A stretch of 62,449 nt of DNA from Candidatus Krumholzibacteriia bacterium (GTDB lineage Bacteria; Krumholzibacteriota; Krumholzibacteriia; JAJRXK01): contig DATFKK010000019.1 of the NCBI GenBank assembly GCA_035268685.1, positions 1-62,449 of the forward strand, in the 5' to 3' direction. A program made the translations under genes and the position numbers. The first letter of the stretch is position 1. Every line of letters begins with the position of its first letter. Of this stretch, positions 9,854 through 18,348 are shown one piece after another. The notes beneath the pieces were generated by a model. The model had not been told where the DNA came from, ran no database searches, and saw only the letters and a list, made by a program, of their open reading frames with translations.

Positions 9854-10689
9854 CGGTCACCTCCGGGGGCCCAGATCCAGGTGTCGTTCCGCACGGAGCC
9901 GAGGCCGTCGGTTCCGCCGAAGATCATGCACACGATGTCGCTGCCGCGACGGAAGCTCACGCTGGCGTGGCGGCCGCGGGCGGAAGGACGCACGTCGTCG
10001 AAGCCCGTGACCACACGACTGCCGGTGAGATCGCCGCCGACGTTGCCGAACATCCAGGTGTCGTCGGTGAACTCCTGCCGCGGTCCCTGGCCGGCCAGGC
10101 CACCGAACAGCAGCAGGCGATTCGTCCGGTCCGCCCGGCTCGACACCCGCTCGAACGAGGCGTGGGCGACCGGTCCCGGTCCCCCGAATCCGAACGTCCC
10201 CTCGTTCCAGGAGTTTTGCGTTCCACCCACGTACCGGTAGTGGCCGTAGAGGTCACTCGTCGAACCGTCGGCGTACAGACCGCCGTACACGTAGGCGTGA
10301 CCTCCCGTTCCGGCGGCGGCCGCGAAGCCGCGGAAACGCGCGGCGGGGATGTCGACGGGGTCGGTCAGGTCGGTCCACTCGTTGGTGGCCGCGTCATAGA
10401 TCCACCATTCGGCGTAGGTCCCGTTCGTCGGGCCGAATCCTCCGTACAGGAGGAAGTGGTCGGAGTCGAGCGCGACGAAGCTCGCACCGTAGCGCGCGCC
10501 GGGCATGCGGCCGTTCGAGGCGGTGGTGCTCGGCGACAACGGGATCCAGTCGGACACCGCCGAGTCGAAGAGGTACAGGTCGTCGTGGACGTTCGGCGGG
10601 GTCGCGTCGTCGCGGCCGCCGAACAGGAACAGGCGCTGGGTCGACGGCGCCGACGCGGCGATGCCGTCGGGGCACTGGGAACATGCTGT
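9850..10689 (-). CDS. Kelch-repeat propeller protein, 5' end unresolved (possibly truncated)
   Basis: About 280 residues made of five Kelch units, each with a hydrophobic strand and FGG or YGG (for example RLFLFGG, FLLYGG, AYVYGG, LLLFGG, CMIFGG). A closed Kelch propeller normally has six or seven. The frame stays open upstream to about 10959, but no ATG, GTG or TTG lies in it between about 10690 and the opposite-strand permease gene. The only ATG nearby (10684) is in another frame, and no signal peptide is visible. The coding region may have lost its 5' part by deletion or frameshift. Its stop overlaps the next gene's start, so it belongs to the same operon as the lipoprotein. Confidence 0.6.
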   Translation of the reverse strand, partial: TACSQCPDGIAASAPSTQRLFLFGGRDDATPPNVHDDLYLFDSAVSDWIPLSPSTTASNGRMPGARYGASFVALDSDHFLLYGGFGPTNGTYAEWWIYDAATNEWTDLTDPVDIPAARFRGFAAAAGTGGHAYVYGGLYADGSTSDLYGHYRYVGGTQNSWNEGTFGFGGPGPVAHASFERVSSRADRTNRLLLFGGLAGQGPRQEFTDDTWMFGNVGGDLTGSRVVTGFDDVRPSARGRHASVSFRRGSDIVCMIFGGTDGLGSVRNDTWIWAPGGDR

Positions 10690-10816
10690 GGGCCTCTCGC
10701 TGCTGGAAGGAATCGATCGAGGTGGGCACCGACGAACGGCCGGACCGCGCGGCGAAGGCGTAACCCCTCGAGCTCCGTGGACGTCCTGTCGGCACCCCCA
10801 CTCGAGGTGATCGCCG

Positions 10817-12049
10817 ATGGTCCGCCCGCTCGTCCGCCACGTCGTCGTCGACGCCGCCCGGTCGCTCGCCCAGCACCGTCTGCGGACCTCCCTGGCCACG
10901 CTGGGCATCGTGATCGGGGTGGCCGCCCTGAGCGCCGTGCTGGCCGTGGGCGACGGCATCGAGGCCTACGTCCGGGCCCAGATCGACGCCTCGACCTCGC
11001 TGGCCATGGTGGTGCTCGAACCGCGGACGCACACCACGGTCGACGGCCGTCGCGTGCCCCTGCGCGAGGCGCGTCGCTTCGTCCTGTCGCCGGCCGACGT
11101 GCGGTCCCTCGCCGACGACGTCGACAACCTGCGCGGCGCGGCGTCGTTCCATCGGACGCACGGCGAGATCGAGAATCACAACGGCGGGACCGATCCGGTC
11201 GCGCTGCTCGGGGTGACGCCGGGGGCGATCGGCCTGGGTCCGTCCGGATTGCGCACCGGGCGCGACTTCACGGTCGCCGACCTCGAGAACGAACGCGACG
11301 TGGCCCTGGTGACCCCGGCCGTGTTCCCGGACACCCCCGCCGACTCCGTTCCCGGCCGCGAATTGGTCATCGAGGGACGGACCCTGACCGTGATCGGTGT
11401 GGTCGAGACCGGCAGCGACACGCCGGCGGTCATCGTCCCGCTACCGCTGTCGGCGCAGCTCGACATCGACCCCTCCGAGCGGGTGCTCGCACAGACGGTG
11501 CTCGAGATCGACCGCATGGAGCGCTCCGAGTCGACCCTGGCCGCGATCGAGGCGTGGCTCGACGACGCCCATCCCGAGTGGCGCGAGGGCGCCACCCTGG
11601 ACGCCAACCTGGGCCGTCTGCGGCAGGCCCAGCAGGGGATCCTGCTGTTCAAGGCGTTCATGGGGGCGATCACCGGCATCGCCCTTCTCGTGGGCGGCAT
11701 CGGGATCATGAACGTGTTGCTGGTGTCGGTGGTCGAGCGAACGCGCGAGATCGGCGTGCGGCGGGCGGTGGGGGCGCGGGGTTCGGACATCCGCCTGCAA
11801 CTACTGACCGAGTCGGTGTTGCTGTGTGCGGGTGGGAGTCTTCTCGGGGTCGTGTTCGGAGTGGCCGGGGCCTACCTGGCCACGTACGTCATGCGTGCGA
11901 TCAGCGCCGCCGACGTCTACGCCGCCGTCACGCTTCCCTCTCTGGCCTTCGCGGTGGCCACGGCCACGGTCGTCGGACTGGTCTTCGGCGTGGTCCCTGC
12001 CGGCCGTGCGGCTCGTCTGTCGCCGGTCGAGGCCATGCGCACCGAGTGA
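10817..12049 (+). CDS. MacB/FtsX-type ABC transporter permease
   Basis: A 410-residue permease with the MacB layout: an N-terminal membrane helix (about 22-45), a large periplasmic domain (about 50-265), then three C-terminal helices with the signature VGGIGIMNVLLVSV followed by ERTREIGVRRAVGAR. The ATG follows GAGGTGAT. These permeases act in lipoprotein or peptide export, or as mechanotransmitters, together with a MacB/LolD ATPase and often a membrane fusion protein. Neither partner is in the window, so it must work with an ATPase encoded elsewhere. Confidence 0.9.
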   Translation: MVRPLVRHVVVDAARSLAQHRLRTSLATLGIVIGVAALSAVLAVGDGIEAYVRAQIDASTSLAMVVLEPRTHTTVDGRRVPLREARRFVLSPADVRSLADDVDNLRGAASFHRTHGEIENHNGGTDPVALLGVTPGAIGLGPSGLRTGRDFTVADLENERDVALVTPAVFPDTPADSVPGRELVIEGRTLTVIGVVETGSDTPAVIVPLPLSAQLDIDPSERVLAQTVLEIDRMERSESTLAAIEAWLDDAHPEWREGATLDANLGRLRQAQQGILLFKAFMGAITGIALLVGGIGIMNVLLVSVVERTREIGVRRAVGARGSDIRLQLLTESVLLCAGGSLLGVVFGVAGAYLATYVMRAISAADVYAAVTLPSLAFAVATATVVGLVFGVVPAGRAARLSPVEAMRTE

Positions 12050-12058
12050 ACCCCGGGG

Positions 12059-14212
12059 TCAGGGCGAGTCCGCAGTCGACCGCAGGACGATCGGTGAGTC
12101 CTCGAACGCGAGGATCGAGGCGACGATCGCGTCGAGATCGTGGAGATCGTCGCCTTCGACCGTTCCCGCTCGCAGCACGAGTTGCCGTTCGAGGACCACC
12201 GCCGCCTTTCCGCCGACCATCCAGGCGCGGTAGTGCACCGCATCGTGGTCGAAGCTCACGGGGTCGACCGGAGCCACGCCCTTCCAGTTCGCGGGCAGCG
12301 GCAAGGACACCGACCACCGGTACTCGCGGGTCCGGTCGAAGGTCACGGGAAGACGTCGGGGCGACGTCCATTCGTGCAGCGGGCCGTGTCCGTAGACGGA
12401 CGAGGGATCGATCTCCCAGGGTGCGCCCCCCGTCGGGTGTCGGGCATCGAGAGCCAGCGTCGTGGCGAGTGGTGTCGTGCTGTCGGCGGCCGAAGGGAAG
12501 CGACGTGCCCAGTAGGCGTGCGGGTCGAACGCGGGTGCCATGCGGACGTCGGCGGCGGCCGCGACGGCTCGTGGGCCGAATCGCAGGACCTCGACCAGTG
12601 TCTGGACGGGCAGGGTCTCTCCCGCCGGCGTCCTGAGTGTTCGCGTCCACGTCTCGCGACCCATGGCCGCGAGGTAGCGAGGAATCACACGTTCCGGGAC
12701 CCTGCCCTCGGCGCGCCAGACGGTGTTCCAGAGGCTGCGCATCTGCTCGTCGATCGTCGGATCCACGAAGAGTACGGGGACACGGCGGAGACCGCGCCCC
12801 AGCCTTCCCGCCGGAAGATCCTCGCGGGACGGGCAGTACCACCGTTGTGCGATGCGGTCGGCGCCGAGGAGGGTGACGAGGGCGTCGGTGAACTGCCATC
12901 GGCCGGTCGCCTCGACATCGACGGGTCCGAGGCGGTCGTCGCGCGCGAATCCGATCAGAGCGTCCAGTCCCGCCGCGCGGATCAGGCTCGCCAGGACGGC
13001 GGCGCGTTCCAACCCGTTCCCCTGCCCCGAGGCGATCACCTCGTCGACCGGCCGCACGGTGGCCGGACGGTCGTACCGGCCCATGTGCGGGTCTCCGGTG
13101 ACCTCGTTCGTCTCCCACTCGAAAGGCGGACGCCATCCGTAGAAGCTCGACGGCCCCTCGTTCAACTCGAGTGCATCCTCGAGTCCGAGCGGGTCGAGGT
13201 TCAGCGTCCGGTCGGCGTCCTCGAAGACCGATGCCGGGAAGGGCGAGCGTTCCAGTCGGATGTTCTGGACGACCCAGGCGTACAGGGCGTCGGCGCGGTC
13301 GATCTCGGTGCCTCCGCGGGCGGTCAGCTCGGAGGCGAGCCGGCGCGTCTCGACGCCGTCGTCGAGCCAGACCCTCGGCGAACCCATCTCGAGTGCCGCC
13401 CACACGTCCCAGTCGTTCTGCAGGACCCACGATCCCAGTTCGCGATAGAACCGTCCGCGGCGCACCACGCGCACGAAGGGCTCGTGGACCACGGGATGCG
13501 GGGCGAACACGGCCTCGCGGTGCGCGGGGATCGGTCCGGCGTCGACCTGGTACCAGGAGGGGTGGCCGTCGCGTCGCTCGCGGACCTCGACGGCCACCGG
13601 CAGGTCGTCGCAGTGGACGGCTTCGACGCGGTAGCTCAGGTGCCGCGCGCTCCGGACGTGGATCCGGGTGCGCAGCGTGGGCCAGCGTTGCGAGAGGTGT
13701 TCCGCCCGGTGCTCCACCCCGAAGGGCAGCGCGCTGGTCACCGTCCAGCCGAAGGCGTCCCCGGGGCCGAGGTCGCCGAACTCCAGCGCGAGGGGACGAT
13801 CGTCCTCGAGAGCGGCGTCCGCGTCCGGCCCGCCGAGCTCGGGTGTGCGTTCGAAGCGGCCGTCGGCTCGAAGGATCCAACCGCGTGCCCGTTCCACGAA
13901 ACGGGAATCGACCGGGAGCACCGAGCGGGCAGGAGCCGTCGTGTCGCGCCGGACGAGGTGGATCCGGTTCTCGGTGCGGCTCGCGTCGAAGCGATCGAAT
14001 TCGTAGAGCATGGTCCGTGCGAGCGTGACCACACCGCGATCGAACTCTCCGGACAGGTCGTCGGTGTCGGCGGCCAGGGAGCCGACCAGTCCCCGGATGG
14101 TCGCCGCGTCCCGGTCCGCGATCGCGAAGCTCGGGTTCGCGCCGGCGCGCGGGGCGCCGAAGAGGCTCGCGGCGGCAACGAGGACGACGACGAGCCGCCG
14201 ATGGAGGAGCAT
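12059..14212 (-). CDS. DUF3857/transglutaminase-like protein, catalytic Cys missing, exported
   Basis: A 717-residue protein. The ATG at 14212 is preferred over one 33 codons upstream because it starts a clean signal peptide (MLLHRRLVVVLVAAASLFGA) and has AGAAGG nearby. It has a DUF3857-like beta domain (about 40-250), a transglutaminase-like core (about 330-500) and a C-terminal beta domain. The position normally occupied by GDCKD reads GQGNGLERAAVL, so the nucleophile is absent. It is a paralogue of the genes at 1, 44057 and 45994. It ends 9 nt from the convergent permease gene and diverges from the NUDIX gene. Confidence 0.8.
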   Translation of the reverse strand: MLLHRRLVVVLVAAASLFGAPRAGANPSFAIADRDAATIRGLVGSLAADTDDLSGEFDRGVVTLARTMLYEFDRFDASRTENRIHLVRRDTTAPARSVLPVDSRFVERARGWILRADGRFERTPELGGPDADAALEDDRPLALEFGDLGPGDAFGWTVTSALPFGVEHRAEHLSQRWPTLRTRIHVRSARHLSYRVEAVHCDDLPVAVEVRERRDGHPSWYQVDAGPIPAHREAVFAPHPVVHEPFVRVVRRGRFYRELGSWVLQNDWDVWAALEMGSPRVWLDDGVETRRLASELTARGGTEIDRADALYAWVVQNIRLERSPFPASVFEDADRTLNLDPLGLEDALELNEGPSSFYGWRPPFEWETNEVTGDPHMGRYDRPATVRPVDEVIASGQGNGLERAAVLASLIRAAGLDALIGFARDDRLGPVDVEATGRWQFTDALVTLLGADRIAQRWYCPSREDLPAGRLGRGLRRVPVLFVDPTIDEQMRSLWNTVWRAEGRVPERVIPRYLAAMGRETWTRTLRTPAGETLPVQTLVEVLRFGPRAVAAAADVRMAPAFDPHAYWARRFPSAADSTTPLATTLALDARHPTGGAPWEIDPSSVYGHGPLHEWTSPRRLPVTFDRTREYRWSVSLPLPANWKGVAPVDPVSFDHDAVHYRAWMVGGKAAVVLERQLVLRAGTVEGDDLHDLDAIVASILAFEDSPIVLRSTADSP

Positions 14213-14304
14213 GGTTCGCCTTCTGTCCAGCAAAGGGACGAACGGAAGAGCTACTGTGCAAGGTGCATGGAAGCCGATGTCCGCGTCAACCGGACGGCGG
14301 TCCG

Positions 14305-14333
14305 TTGGCAACGCTCCGGGGGGCTGCTAGTCT
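14305..14333 (+). promoter_or_regulatory. Promoter of the NUDIX gene
   Basis: TTGGCA (14305-14310), a 17-nt spacer and TAGTCT (14328-14333): near-ideal sigma-70 spacing about 30 nt before the ATG. An inverted repeat CGGAC-GGCG-GTCCG touches the -35 element. Confidence 0.6.
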
Positions 14334-14362
14334 GGCCGTCCCCCCCGACCGGGAGGTTGCCG

Positions 14363-14932
14363 ATGCCGCGCCACGAAGGAGTCGAGTCCGCCCCGGGCGT
14401 CGTCGTGCACGGAGAGCATCGCGTCTTCGACGGCCGGCTGCTGAAGATCGACGAGGCCGCTGTCGGCCTCCCCGGGGGTAGCCGCGCCACGCTCGAGTCC
14501 ATCCGCCATCCCGGGGCTGCGGCGGCGCTCCCCTTCGTCGATGACGACACCGTGTTGTTGGTGCGGCAGTACCGCCACGCGATGGGCGGCTACATCCTCG
14601 AGGTCCCGGCCGGCAAGATCGACGACGAGGAGCCCCCGGCGGTCTGTGCCCGGCGCGAGGTGCAGGAGGAGGTCGGGCACCTCCCCGGACGGCTGGAGCC
14701 GCTCGGAGCGATCTTCACGACCCCGGGGTTCACCGACGAGGTGATCTGGTTGTTCGAGGCCCACGATCTCGTGGACACGGGGACCGCCCACGAGGAGGAC
14801 GAAGTGATCGAGGTGCAGTCGTGGCGCTTCGATCAGGCCATCCAGGCTGTCGAGGACGGTCGGATCCGCGATGCCAAGTCGGTGGCCGCGATCCTCCACT
14901 CGGCTCTGCGGCGGGTCCGGGAGGACGGTTGA
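14363..14932 (+). CDS. NUDIX hydrolase, ADP-ribose pyrophosphatase type
   Basis: A 189-residue enzyme with a complete NUDIX box starting at Gly84: G-x5-E-x7-REVQEEVGH, which gives the Mg2+-binding glutamates Glu99, Glu102 and Glu103. The preceding LLVRQYRHA and VPAGKID motifs are typical of ADP-ribose pyrophosphatases (NudF-like), which split ADP-ribose into AMP and ribose 5-phosphate in the cytoplasm. The ATG at 14363 follows GGGAGG. The next gene begins 1 nt after its stop, so the two are cotranscribed. Confidence 0.9.
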   Translation: MPRHEGVESAPGVVVHGEHRVFDGRLLKIDEAAVGLPGGSRATLESIRHPGAAAALPFVDDDTVLLVRQYRHAMGGYILEVPAGKIDDEEPPAVCARREVQEEVGHLPGRLEPLGAIFTTPGFTDEVIWLFEAHDLVDTGTAHEEDEVIEVQSWRFDQAIQAVEDGRIRDAKSVAAILHSALRRVREDG

Positions 14933-14933
14933 C

Positions 14934-15497
14934 GTGGATCTCGGGATCGGGCTCGCGCATCTGATCTGGCCGGCGACCTTCGAGGTCGTTGGTGCGTACG
15001 CATTCCTCGTCGTGGCGGGTACCCTGTCCGTCCAGGTCCCGGTGTTGAAGTTCGCGCTCCCTGTACGGTGGGACGACGTCTTCGGGGCGGTGTTCCTGGC
15101 GCACGCCGGTGTCCTGCTCGCCCTGGTGGCGATCGGAATACCCTTCACGGCGTCCTTCTCCGAAGGCACGGCGATCGACGTCACCGGTGACGCCTGGTGG
15201 TCGGCGTGGTGGGCGCGGTTGCGGTGGTTGGCCGTGGGCCTGCCCGCTCTTCTGGTCCCCGCCGGCCGTGAGTCGCTCGCCTGGCCGGGGTCCGGGACTC
15301 CGGCCTTGGCCCTGAGTGCCGGCGTGACCGTGCTGGTGCAGCTGTTGGTCGTCCGTTCGGTCTGCGACCTTCGCTGGAACCTGCGCAACGTGGGAACCAT
15401 TCTCGCCGTGGCGTCGGTGACCGCCGGAGTGTTGATCCTGCTCGTACGGTGGCCCTTCGGAGCCGTGGAGGACGCCGAGACCGCAGGCGCTGCCTGA
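14934..15497 (+). CDS. Small integral membrane protein, unknown
   Basis: A 187-residue protein with about five hydrophobic segments (around residues 8-30, 38-62, 82-100, 115-140 and 152-172). The GTG at 14934 is 1 nt beyond the NUDIX stop, and GGGAGG at 14919-14924 lies inside the end of the NUDIX gene. No family motif was recognised. High GC at third positions and the coupling to the NUDIX gene support a real gene. It ends 11 nt from the convergent SpoIIAA-like gene. Confidence 0.65.
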   Translation: MDLGIGLAHLIWPATFEVVGAYAFLVVAGTLSVQVPVLKFALPVRWDDVFGAVFLAHAGVLLALVAIGIPFTASFSEGTAIDVTGDAWWSAWWARLRWLAVGLPALLVPAGRESLAWPGSGTPALALSAGVTVLVQLLVVRSVCDLRWNLRNVGTILAVASVTAGVLILLVRWPFGAVEDAETAGAA

Positions 15498-15508
15498 CCA
15501 CCGCGCGT

Positions 15509-15871
15509 TCAGCCGGCCAGCCAGGTCTCGGCCGCGGCCGATTCCTCGAAGAGTTCGAACTCGTCGGACGCGTTCGTGCACGCGTCATGGGCGATCGGAC
15601 GCCACCGCTCGGCCTGCCCCGGGGGGACGACCACGGCCACGCGGTGGCCCGGGCGCTGGGGGTGGTTCAGGACGAACTCGGTGAGCATTCGCACCAGCTC
15701 GGGAGTGCGCTCGGCGAGCGAGGTCGAGGCGCGGAGGTCGATCAGCAGCTCGGCGTCGCGGGCCGCATGCTCGAAGGCCCGGTGGAACATGGCGTACACG
15801 TCACGCGTTGCGGTCGCGCCCTCGAACACGAAGCGTACCCAGCGATCCTCGGTCTCGACGTGCAGGCCCAT
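15509..15871 (-). CDS. SpoIIAA/STAS-like small protein
   Basis: A 120-residue protein with the alternating beta-alpha pattern of SpoIIAA-like (STAS-related) domains: a short beta hairpin, an AMFHRAFEHAA helix, the LLIDLRAS strand, a helix, AVVVPPG, and a final helix ending AETWLAG. Members often act as small regulatory or lipid-binding modules; the partner here is unknown. A strong promoter with a palindromic spacer lies immediately upstream, so expression is probably controlled by a dimeric repressor or activator. Confidence 0.6.
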   Translation of the reverse strand: MGLHVETEDRWVRFVFEGATATRDVYAMFHRAFEHAARDAELLIDLRASTSLAERTPELVRMLTEFVLNHPQRPGHRVAVVVPPGQAERWRPIAHDACTNASDEFELFEESAAAETWLAG

Positions 15872-15915
15872 CGCTCGCGTCCTCTCTGAGCATTCCGATT
15901 CGGAGTTCGGGCGTC

Positions 15916-15944
15916 AGCCTAGCCCGCGCGATCGCGCGGGACAA
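15916..15944 (-). promoter_or_regulatory. Promoter of the SpoIIAA-like gene
   Basis: On the minus strand TTGTCC (15944-15939), a 17-nt spacer, then TAGGCT (15921-15916). The start would be about 37 nt before the ATG at 15871. Confidence 0.55.
15923..15940. promoter_or_regulatory. Perfect 18-bp palindrome in promoter spacer (operator candidate)
   Basis: CCCGCGCGATCGCGCGGG is a perfect palindrome that fills the -35/-10 spacer of the promoter above and lies between two divergent genes. That is the usual place for a dimeric transcription factor site. Confidence 0.5.
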
Positions 15945-16019
15945 GCTCCGTCGCATCCAACAGCCCGAACCGATCGATGGAAACGGTACGACCGCCGTGT
16001 CTCGTTCCGAGGAGATGTC

Positions 16020-16697
16020 ATGACCGACTCCACCGTTCTCGTCGTCGGCGCCGGGTCCGCGATTGCGCAGGATCTGAGCACCCGGCTCGGGGATCGAGGT
16101 ACCCGACTCGTGCAGTGGTCCCGGCAGGAAGGCTTCGACGCCGTCGTCGACGTGGTCGCCGACGAGAGTCTTCCCGACTTGCCCGAGACGCTGGAGGGGC
16201 TGGTCTATTTCCCCGGCACGATCGAACTGGCGCCGTTCCCTCGTCTGGACATGGGCACGTTCCGTCGTGACTGGGAGATCAACGTCGGCGGGCTCGTCCG
16301 TGTGCTGCACCACGCGATCGGCTCTCTGCAGAAGTCCGAAGCAGCGTCGGTGGTCGGTGTGAGCACGGTGGCGGCGGGTCACGGACTCGGCTTCCACGCC
16401 TCGATCGCCGCGGCCAAAGCGGGGGTGGAAGGGCTCATGCGAACGCTCGCGGCCGAATACGCCCCTCGCGGTGTGCGATTCAATTGCGTGGCGCCATCCT
16501 TGACCGACACGCCGCTGGCGTCGGGGCTCATCGACAGCGACGCCAAACGCAAGCGCATGGACGACCGGCACCCGCTCGGTCGGATCGGTCGGCCCCGCGA
16601 CGTCGCCGCCGCGATCGACTACTTGTTGTCGGACGACGCGAGCTGGGTCACCGGTCAGGTGCTGGCCGTCGACAGTGGCTACGGCATCTGTCACTGA
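16020..16697 (+). CDS. SDR-family oxidoreductase with altered active site
   Basis: A 225-residue short-chain dehydrogenase/reductase. The ATG at 16020 has GAGGAG 5 nt upstream. The N-terminal nucleotide-binding loop is shortened (VVGAGSAIAQ), and the C-terminal half has the usual substrate loop and GQVLAVDSGYG. At the active site the classical Tyr of YxxxK is replaced: the segment reads HASIAAAK, with Ile where Tyr is expected while Lys is kept. A Ser in VVGVSTVA remains. The chemistry may differ from classical SDRs, or another residue may act as the acid. The substrate is unknown. Confidence 0.85.
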   Translation: MTDSTVLVVGAGSAIAQDLSTRLGDRGTRLVQWSRQEGFDAVVDVVADESLPDLPETLEGLVYFPGTIELAPFPRLDMGTFRRDWEINVGGLVRVLHHAIGSLQKSEAASVVGVSTVAAGHGLGFHASIAAAKAGVEGLMRTLAAEYAPRGVRFNCVAPSLTDTPLASGLIDSDAKRKRMDDRHPLGRIGRPRDVAAAIDYLLSDDASWVTGQVLAVDSGYGICH

Positions 16698-16777
16698 GAA
16701 CGCTGGGCGCTTGATTCGTCGGGGGGCTTCGCGAACAATGCGTCGGCGGGTCCTTCCCCCGAGGCCCCACCGACGTC

Positions 16778-17581
16778 ATGAGCCTACGCAACCGTATTCA
16801 CGAAGTCGTCTTCGAAGCAGACACACCCGCAGGGCGTGCCTTCGACGTTGCGTTGTTCGTGAGCATCGTCGTGAGCGTCACGGCCGTCATGCTCGACAGC
16901 GTCGATTCTATCCGGGCCGAACACGGGATCCTGCTCCGCACGATCGAGTGGTTCTTCACCGTGCTCTTCACGGTCGAGTACGCCGTCCGGCTCGCGGTGA
17001 TCGGACGGCCCTGGCGCTATGCCGTCAGCACGTTCGGCGTGATCGACCTGCTGGCGATCCTGCCCACCTACCTGAGTGTCGTGTTCGCCGGTTCACAGTC
17101 CCTGTTGGTGATCCGTGCACTGCGCCTCATGCGCGTGTTCCGCGTCTTGAAGATGGTCCGCTTCGTCGGCGAGGCCGATGTGCTGAGCTCGGCGATCCGT
17201 GAGAGTGCGCGGAAGATCATCGTGTTCCTGACCTTCGTCCTCACGGTGGTGTTGATCGTCGGCGCGGCCATGTATCTGATCGAGGGCGACGCGAGCGGCT
17301 TCACGAACATCCCTCAGAGCATGTACTGGGCGATCGTGACCATGACCACGGTCGGGTACGGCGACATCGCCCCACAGACGATCCTGGGCAAGGCTCTGGC
17401 TTCGCTCGTGATGATCCTGGGCTACGGCGTGATCGCGGTCCCGACCGGGATCGTGACGGTGGAGCTGGGCCTGGCGGGTCGGAGACACGCGCAGGTCAGT
17501 ACACAGGCGTGTCCGAGCTGCGCGGCGGAGGGCCACGATCCCGATGCGCGGTTCTGCAAGTACTGTGGCGAGGCGCTGTAG
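16778..17581 (+). CDS. Voltage-gated-type K+ channel with C-terminal zinc ribbon
   Basis: A 267-residue six-helix channel subunit. Segments S1-S3 are followed by an Arg-rich S4 (VIRALRLMRVFRVLKMVRF, residues 111-129), S5, a pore helix, the selectivity filter TTVGYGD (190-196), and S6. The cytoplasmic tail ends in a zinc ribbon with Cys245, Cys248, Cys260 and Cys263 (CPSC, then CKYC). The channel fold is well known; the appended zinc ribbon is less common and might sense metal or redox state, which is inference. The next gene converges behind a strong hairpin. Confidence 0.92.
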   Translation: MSLRNRIHEVVFEADTPAGRAFDVALFVSIVVSVTAVMLDSVDSIRAEHGILLRTIEWFFTVLFTVEYAVRLAVIGRPWRYAVSTFGVIDLLAILPTYLSVVFAGSQSLLVIRALRLMRVFRVLKMVRFVGEADVLSSAIRESARKIIVFLTFVLTVVLIVGAAMYLIEGDASGFTNIPQSMYWAIVTMTTVGYGDIAPQTILGKALASLVMILGYGVIAVPTGIVTVELGLAGRRHAQVSTQACPSCAAEGHDPDARFCKYCGEAL

Positions 17582-17611
17582 GGGCGCCGGCCGCCATACG
17601 GCCGACGCCCC
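17581..17611. terminator. Bidirectional hairpin between K+ channel and globin genes
   Basis: A 13-bp GC-rich stem with one mismatch and loop CCATA begins at the stop codon of the channel gene. It lacks a U tract. Confidence 0.5.
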
Positions 17612-17622
17612 GCTGTCGTGGC

Positions 17623-18036
17623 TCAGGCGACGCTCGCCTGGCTCTCGAGGGCGATTCCCGAGATCAGCGAGTAGGCGTCGATCCAGGCCTCCTGGGTGGC
17701 GGCGTCGAACTCCGGCCCCAACTGGTGGCGCAGGGAGTTGATCAGGGCGATGCCGATCGTACTGAAGTCCCGATCGCGCACGCCCCGTCGTTCGTAGTGC
17801 TCGGCGAAGTCCCGGAGTACGGGGGTGAGTTCGTCGACCTGGTCGAGCATGCGGACTGCGGTCGAGATCACGCTGAACAGCCGTTTGCCCTCGCGATCCA
17901 GGTCCTCGGGAAAGGTCATGCGCAGACCGGGATCCACGGCGAAGAGGGTCTTGAAGTACAGGTCGACCGCCTCGGGCGTGGCGGGCTCGACCTTCTTCCA
18001 ACTCTGCAGGACGAGTGTCTTCTGCTCGGGGCTCAC
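17623..18036 (-). CDS. Single-domain bacterial globin
   Basis: A 137-residue globin of the flavohaemoglobin-type (Vitreoscilla-like) branch without a reductase domain. The GTG at 18036 has AGAGGAGA just upstream. The CD1 Phe lies in the MTFPEDL region, and the proximal His is in FAEHYERRGV, followed by the expected H-helix region. It should bind haem and O2 or NO in the cytoplasm; oxygen delivery or NO/oxidative stress defence are the usual roles. Confidence 0.85.
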   Translation of the reverse strand: MSPEQKTLVLQSWKKVEPATPEAVDLYFKTLFAVDPGLRMTFPEDLDREGKRLFSVISTAVRMLDQVDELTPVLRDFAEHYERRGVRDRDFSTIGIALINSLRHQLGPEFDAATQEAWIDAYSLISGIALESQASVA

Positions 18037-18348
18037 GAAGTCTCCTCTGCTGGAGCGAAGTCGAGGCCGGGATCGGCGAATGAACGGAGCGCTTGCGAAT
18101 CGGTACCGCGGATTGCGAGTCCCCGACGTTCGATTCCGTCGGGTCGTCGAATTGCCGCTCGGTTCGGGGTGGGCCGAGTGGTGTCCCGGGGTTGCGCGGG
18201 ATTCCCGCCCGGCGTCGTCGCGGGTCTCATGGCCCGGGGCTGGTGCAACGGCCGGACCAGCGGGTCCGATGCACCGCGCTGGCCCTGACGACCGTGGATG
18301 CCCTACACTGTGCGATTCCTTTTCCCCTTCTCGGCTGGAACGAACGAC
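18037..18348. other. Divergent intergenic region (312 nt)
   Basis: It separates the globin gene from the amidohydrolase pair. It contains TACACT at 18304-18309, a -10 candidate about 40 nt before the ATG at 18349, and small inverted repeats, but no clear -35 and no small ORF I can support. Confidence 0.4.
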
